Positions 4,469 to 7,959 of a stretch of 7,959 bases of DNA are shown in pieces; the stretch's first letter is position 1; every line of letters starts with the position of its first letter. Where the stretch lies: NCBI GenBank assembly GCA_030636245.1, contig DAOVXI010000075.1, positions 1 to 7,959 on the forward strand. The letters are read 5' to 3'. Source of the DNA: Deltaproteobacteria bacterium. GTDB lineage: Bacteria; Desulfobacterota; GWC2-55-46; DRQE01. Position numbers and translations under genes: made by a program. Under the pieces are notes generated by a model. That model saw only the letters and a list, made by a program, of their open reading frames with translations, ran no database searches and had not been told where the DNA came from.

Positions 4469-5632
4469 TTAGAACGCTATTGTGAGTGTCCCGCTGGTTC
4501 TTGCTTCCAGGTAATCATTCGTATCGATATTCGAGTCACGTTCACGCTGCTCATAAGCAACGGTGGCGGTTACGATATCTCTATAGGTGTAGCTAATGCC
4601 CCCGCCCATTGTTGTGCGTAGGTCCTCACGCTCCACTGTGTAGCCGAGCTGAATGTCAGAGAACTCGTCGGTGTAGTTACTGTAGTTGCCAAAAACAGTG
4701 AGTCCCTCATATAAGACTAAGGCCGCTTCAGCAAATGCGCCTGTTGCGATGGTGTAGCGTATCTCAAAGTCAGAGCTCTCATATATTTCCTTATTGGCAA
4801 GAAGGGTTACATAAAAATTTTCGCCCAGATACTGCTTAAGGTCTATGCTTCCTGTTAAGGATTCAACGCCTTCAAGGTTGTCGTACTCGTAGTACTTGTT
4901 CGTCACCCCGGCCTTTATCGTTCCGTTAGAAGCGTCCTTTGTTCCCCACTTAAAGCCTGCTGCTGCCGTGGTGGTCATGTTGGTATATAACTGTGAGGTA
5001 GCAGGGTCCACTACATCATATATATTATCCGTGCGGTTGTATGAGATAAAGAAAGCGACTTTAGGAAGCATCCGCATAAGGAGGTAGGCCTCGCCGTAGC
5101 CGGTTTGCCTGTTACGATACTCCATCAGGTCATTATCGAACTTCCACTGTGCCACGTTATAATCCAGCTGGATGGACGCCATATCCGTCAGCCCTATTAT
5201 CACGGAGCCGCTGGGGTTCCTGACCTCATACTTTTCTATCTCTCCGGTCGCTGAGAGGCTTCTCGGCTCATGCGACTGGGTGTAGTTTCCGTTAAGTATC
5301 ACTCTTAATTTCGGGCTGAGCTTTAAGTTCAATATGACCGTGCCGATATTGCTCACGGTGTCCTCCAGATCATAAGTTTCATAGTGCTCATCTATATACT
5401 TATAATCGAGCGTAATGGAGTGTCCGGCTTCGCTCTTGTAGTCGACGAGAAGTCCCGCTGTTAGCTTCACTATGTTGTCGCTCTCCTCCAATGTCGATGT
5501 CATGAAAGCGTTGTCTGACTGGGTCAAGCTCGCAGAGACATATGGCTTAAAGACCCGGTCATCAGCGCTGGCGCTGATAGCGGGCAATAAAAATAATATC
5601 GTAAGTATAACTCCAAGGTAGCGTTTTTTCAC
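4469..5632 (-). CDS. Outer-membrane beta-barrel protein (BBP2-like)
   Basis: The 387-residue protein has a signal peptide (MKKRYLGVILTILFLLPAIS, cleavage probably after ASA at 21-23) and then alternating amphipathic strands throughout. It ends in TLTIAF with the C-terminal phenylalanine typical of barrels folded by BAM. The opening mature segment (FKPYVSASLTQSDNAF) and the repeated strand-turn pattern resemble the 'putative beta-barrel porin 2' group, often found near exopolysaccharide or FecR-domain genes. I chose GTG at 5632 because AGGAG lies seven bases upstream and the signal peptide starts there; a longer form from ATG 5692 would overlap the fecR gene and add an unlikely leader. It forms a two-gene operon with the FecR-domain gene 35 bases upstream. 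Substrate or ligand cannot be told from sequence. Confidence 0.85.
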   Translation of the reverse strand: MKKRYLGVILTILFLLPAISASADDRVFKPYVSASLTQSDNAFMTSTLEESDNIVKLTAGLLVDYKSEAGHSITLDYKYIDEHYETYDLEDTVSNIGTVILNLKLSPKLRVILNGNYTQSHEPRSLSATGEIEKYEVRNPSGSVIIGLTDMASIQLDYNVAQWKFDNDLMEYRNRQTGYGEAYLLMRMLPKVAFFISYNRTDNIYDVVDPATSQLYTNMTTTAAAGFKWGTKDASNGTIKAGVTNKYYEYDNLEGVESLTGSIDLKQYLGENFYVTLLANKEIYESSDFEIRYTIATGAFAEAALVLYEGLTVFGNYSNYTDEFSDIQLGYTVEREDLRTTMGGGISYTYRDIVTATVAYEQRERDSNIDTNDYLEARTSGTLTIAF

Positions 5633-5667
5633 TTGCCTTCTCCTAGTGGTGAAAGATTTGTTGTACT

Positions 5668-6795
5668 CTATAAGCACGGCGGGGTGGTGCATGTTGTCAT
5701 GCCGCCCCCTAAACTGCCTGTCCTTATGGTTGTAGTAACCCCTCTTGTGTTTGCCTTAAGACCCGTCTCGGGTGATGAGTCGATAAAGAACGGAAACTCA
5801 TCCTCTTCAAAGGTGACCGGAGTGCTCGTGACCTCCTCGACCTCCTCCTGAGTGTACTCTTCCTCGATAACCTCTTCCTGTATCACTACGTCAAGTTCCT
5901 CTATGTCCGGTATCTCTTCCTCGATGACAACAACCTCTTCCTCCTCGACCACTTCCTCTACATACTCGATATCAGAGAATGGATCTGCTGCGTGTTCATC
6001 CGCCGCCGTATCGGTTAAAGCTGCATTCCTTTCGGCTATTTCTGCCGCGCTTATGTACTCCCCGACAGGCGTGGCATCGGTAGAGCCAGCGCCGACCATG
6101 CTGAATGCGGGACCTTCGATGAATGTAGCGAGATATATAGTCTCAAGATAGTGCGCGTCGACTATCTGCGGCAGTGTCGGAGGCCTCATAGATTCAACCA
6201 AAGTTGTCTGGTTAGCCGTAACTATGCGAGAACCCCGGATCTTACCATTTCTGTTCCTGACGTTTATAGTACCGTATGCAACGGTTATTTTTGTAGGTCC
6301 TCCACCTTCACTCAGATCAACAAAAAAGTCCGAGCTTAAGGTTGAGATATCGGCGGTGGGTGTAACGACCCTGAAGGAATGGTTGTACCAGGGCCTCCAG
6401 CCTTCAAACTTATCGGTCTTCATTATCTTCATAACAAGCACCCTGGCGGAGCCGGAGTATACAAGGACATGTACCTCCCTGTCCTCATACTTGGTGTCCA
6501 GCGAGAACTTACTGAGCTTAACCCTTGTTTTCTCACCGAGCAGGAGTGCAGACTTGTCAGGAAGCGTTACCCTGGCCTTGGCGCCCTCACCTGTTATGAC
6601 GTTATCTCCTATCTCAATGCGTGTGCCCTGCACTGCTTCGCTAAGCTCCGGAGAGCCGACCTTTTTGACCATAACGGAGCCTTCGACGCTGCTGATCCTG
6701 CCTGCGTATGTTGAGGTCGCAGCAATAGAGCTGGTGGCAAAGCAAAGCAAAAGAATTATTGCTGAGGTAGTGATACGTGTGATGGTTTTTGTCAT
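5668..6795 (-). CDS. Secreted FecR-domain protein with acidic Glu/Val tail
   Basis: The 375-residue protein begins with a Sec signal peptide (hydrophobic 12-22, cleavage probably after SIA at 23-25). It carries a FecR domain at about 32-180, seen as a GSVMVKKVG strand (39-47), a GDNVITGEGAKARVTLPD segment (63-80), LLLGEKTRVKL and a RVVTPTADIS segment (142-151). FecR domains occur in anti-sigma factors and in exported structural proteins; lack of an N-terminal cytoplasmic part argues against a classical anti-sigma factor. The C-terminal third is odd: residues 277-322 hold 21 Glu and 17 Val/Ile/Leu, and there is no Lys or Arg from 257 to 346. The chain ends with Cys-Thr-Thr-Pro-Pro-Cys-Leu. AGGAGG lies six bases before the ATG. 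It probably works in the periplasm or at the surface with the barrel encoded downstream. Confidence 0.85.
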   Translation of the reverse strand: MTKTITRITTSAIILLLCFATSSIAATSTYAGRISSVEGSVMVKKVGSPELSEAVQGTRIEIGDNVITGEGAKARVTLPDKSALLLGEKTRVKLSKFSLDTKYEDREVHVLVYSGSARVLVMKIMKTDKFEGWRPWYNHSFRVVTPTADISTLSSDFFVDLSEGGGPTKITVAYGTINVRNRNGKIRGSRIVTANQTTLVESMRPPTLPQIVDAHYLETIYLATFIEGPAFSMVGAGSTDATPVGEYISAAEIAERNAALTDTAADEHAADPFSDIEYVEEVVEEEEVVVIEEEIPDIEELDVVIQEEVIEEEYTQEEVEEVTSTPVTFEEDEFPFFIDSSPETGLKANTRGVTTTIRTGSLGGGMTTCTTPPCL

Positions 6796-6859
6796 TTATA
6801 GCCTCCTGGCTTTTTTTATTCAGTTCAATTAATACGTAATCTCTTCATCTACTCCGGTG

Positions 6860-6888
6860 TTTATATATCTGAACCGGGTAAATTTAAA
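6860..6888 (-). promoter_or_regulatory. Candidate promoter and operator of the fecR/barrel operon
   Basis: TTTAAA (6888-6883), a 17-base spacer and TATAAA (6865-6860, 5/6) lie 65 bases upstream of the ATG. An inverted repeat CCGGT (6854-6858) / ACCGG (6873-6877), with centres 19 bases apart, straddles the -10 and might be an operator. The promoter match is moderate. Confidence 0.35.
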
Positions 6889-6908
6889 TTATTATCGCAT
6901 TATTTAAT

Positions 6909-6932
6909 AAAAAAATCAAGATTGGGTCTTGA
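6909..6932 (-). terminator. Intrinsic terminator after tRNA-Pro
   Basis: TCAAGA and TCTTGA form a perfect 6-bp stem around a 5-base loop, followed by seven T on the minus strand (6915-6909). It lies 26 bases beyond the CCA end of the tRNA. Confidence 0.8.
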
Positions 6933-6958
6933 CAAATGTGAAAAGTTGTTTTTGAAGT

Positions 6959-7035
<77 letters not shown>

Positions 7036-7104
7036 TGATGTGTTTTTTATGTATGGATTAAAATGGTGTCGGTTGGATGATATTAGCTCTTATATCTGCC
7101 CTGA

Positions 7105-7473
7105 TCAATCGAGGAGCTTTTTTATGGACAAGACCTCTTTACGAATATTAGTCAGGGTGCTTTTGAATTTCTTCTCATCAAAAGGAAATGCAAGTTGATT
7201 CTTGCTCTCAGATGATTCCTTCTTGAATTCCTTAACTTTTTTCTTAGCACCTTCCAGTGTAAGTTTTTCTTTTTGTATGAGTTTTTTTATGTAGAGTATG
7301 ATCTCTACGTCGCGTTTGCTGTATACGCGTTGCTTGCCCTGGTTCTTCTTAGGGCTTATAATGCTGAACTCATTCTCCCAGTACCTTAAGATATAGGGTT
7401 TGACCTTTGTTATCTTCGATACCTCACCTATCTTAAAGTAGAGTTTGTCAGGTATGCGGGCCGCTCCGGTCAT
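7105..7473 (-). CDS. MerR-family transcriptional regulator
   Basis: The 122-residue DNA-binding protein has a MerR winged helix at about 11-80. The helix-turn-helix is [20 protein letters not shown] (14-33), the wing is [11 protein letters not shown] (49-59), and then comes a helix with [10 protein letters not shown] (71-80). The C-terminus is a short probable dimerisation helix (101-122) with no cysteine cluster or ligand domain, so no effector can be proposed. The ATG lies two bases after the ihfA stop codon with only a weak ribosome-binding site, implying translational coupling. This ihfA-merR pair beside tRNA-Pro is, from memory, a conserved arrangement in several Deltaproteobacteria. The target genes are unknown. 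Confidence 0.9.
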   Translation of the reverse strand: MTGAARIPDKLYFKIGEVSKITKVKPYILRYWENEFSIISPKKNQGKQRVYSKRDVEIILYIKKLIQKEKLTLEGAKKKVKEFKKESSESKNQLAFPFDEKKFKSTLTNIRKEVLSIKKLLD

Positions 7474-7475
7474 CT

Positions 7476-7769
7476 TTACTCGGTCTGCTCACCATCTTTG
7501 TTGACGATATCTTTAAGGATCTGACTTGCCTTGAATGTCATTACCTTACGCTCACCGATCATAATCTCCTCACCGGTTTGCGGGTTCCTGCCTCTTCTCT
7601 GGCGTTTGTGTCTGATAGAGAAGTTGCCGAAGCCTGAGATCTTGACTCTGTCGCCTTCCTCAAGAGCTTCCTTGATCGATTCGAACACCGTGTCGATCAC
7701 CTCGGCTACGTCCTTTTTTGATGAACCCACCTTTTCGTAAGTGGCTTCAACAAGGTCTGCCTTCGTCAT
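7476..7769 (-). CDS. ihfA: Integration host factor subunit alpha (HU/IHF family)
   Basis: The 97-residue nucleoid protein bends DNA as a dimer and assists recombination, replication initiation and transcription. The N-terminal MTKADLVEATYEKVG (1-15) is IHF-alpha-like. The signature SGFGNFSIRHKRQRRGRNPQTG (45-66) holds the beta-arm with intercalating Pro63, and VMTFKASQILKDIV (76-89) closes the fold. AGGAGG is six bases before the ATG at 7769. The position directly downstream of pheT matches the classic pheST-ihfA order and supports the alpha-subunit call over HU or IHF-beta. Whether it needs a separate beta subunit is not visible here. Confidence 0.93.
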   Translation of the reverse strand: MTKADLVEATYEKVGSSKKDVAEVIDTVFESIKEALEEGDRVKISGFGNFSIRHKRQRRGRNPQTGEEIMIGERKVMTFKASQILKDIVNKDGEQTE

Positions 7770-7807
7770 TTTGACCCTCCTGATTTGAGAAAAAACAGCT
7801 AGTTAGG

Positions 7808-7959
7808 CTAAGCTCTTATATCCGCTCCAAATTTATCCTTAAGAAGTTCGGCTACTTTGGTCATTAAAGCTTCTATCTCTTCAGTTAATAAGGTCTTTTG
7901 TCTGTCCCTTATTATGACCCTCATAGCCAAGCTTCGCTTACCCTTTGGGATAGTCTTGC
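7808..7959 (-). CDS. pheT: Phenylalanyl-tRNA synthetase beta subunit, C-terminal end (partial)
   Basis: The last 49 codons of a gene entering from the right edge are visible, ending with TAG at 7810-7808. The translation KGKRSLAMRVIIRDRQKTLL, then a TEEIEALMTKVAELLKDKFG helix and a final DIRA, matches the C-terminal ferredoxin-fold anticodon-binding (FDX-ACB) domain of PheT, which contacts the tRNA-Phe anticodon region. PheT works as an alpha2-beta2 enzyme with PheS. The 38-base gap to ihfA contains no terminator, so pheT, ihfA and merR are probably one transcript. Confidence 0.88.
   Translation of the reverse strand, partial: KTIPKGKRSLAMRVIIRDRQKTLLTEEIEALMTKVAELLKDKFGADIRA

Noticed and set aside
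5633..5692. N-terminal extension of the barrel protein from ATG 5692
   Set aside because: It overlaps the fecR gene and hides the signal peptide; GTG 5632 has AGGAG at good spacing.
5852..6151. Plus-strand Ser/Thr-rich open frame opposite the acidic tail
   Set aside because: It is the complement of GAG/GAA-rich codons in the fecR gene; the low complexity explains it.
6929..6934. TTGACA on the plus strand beside tRNA-Pro as a plus-strand promoter
   Set aside because: It is part of the tRNA terminator stem, and no plus-strand gene follows.

Overview
All genes lie on the minus strand, so read from high to low coordinates. The window looks like a chromosomal segment of an anaerobic or sulfur-handling Gram-negative bacterium, probably of a Desulfobacterota/Nitrospirota-type lineage. 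That placement is inferred from gene content (pheT-ihfA-merR next to tRNA-Pro, an outer-membrane barrel, a small siroheme sulfite reductase with a ferredoxin insert), not from a database search.

From the right edge: the 3' end of pheT, ihfA and a MerR-type regulator gene are closely spaced, followed by tRNA-Pro(GGG) with an encoded CCA and an intrinsic terminator (6909-7959). Next is a cell-envelope pair: a secreted FecR-domain protein with an unusual Glu/Val-rich tail, and a BBP2-like outer-membrane beta-barrel, ending in a strong terminator (4402-6888). A small DUF2784 membrane protein follows (3930-4301).

The most interesting part is 267-3793. A near-consensus sigma-70 promoter drives a leader that reads as a SAM-I (S-box) riboswitch with its own terminator/antiterminator. 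Downstream are a threonine-synthase-family PLP enzyme, a siroheme sulfite reductase carrying two 4Fe-4S clusters, a TusA-family protein, a CysO/ThiS-like sulfur carrier ending in Gly-Gly-Lys, and a stand-alone NIL-domain protein. The last four genes overlap or nearly touch.

A SAM-repressed threonine synthase makes little physiological sense, because SAM shortage would then divert O-phosphohomoserine away from methionine. My main inference is that this is a methionine (homocysteine) operon. Sulfite is reduced to sulfide, loaded on the ThiS-like carrier as a thiocarboxylate, and used by the threonine-synthase-like enzyme on O-phosphohomoserine, in analogy to CysM/CysO in mycobacterial cysteine synthesis. 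The E1-like activator and the JAMM protease needed to expose Gly-Gly are not in the window. The far left holds a promoter and the first 34 codons of an unrecognised small basic protein.
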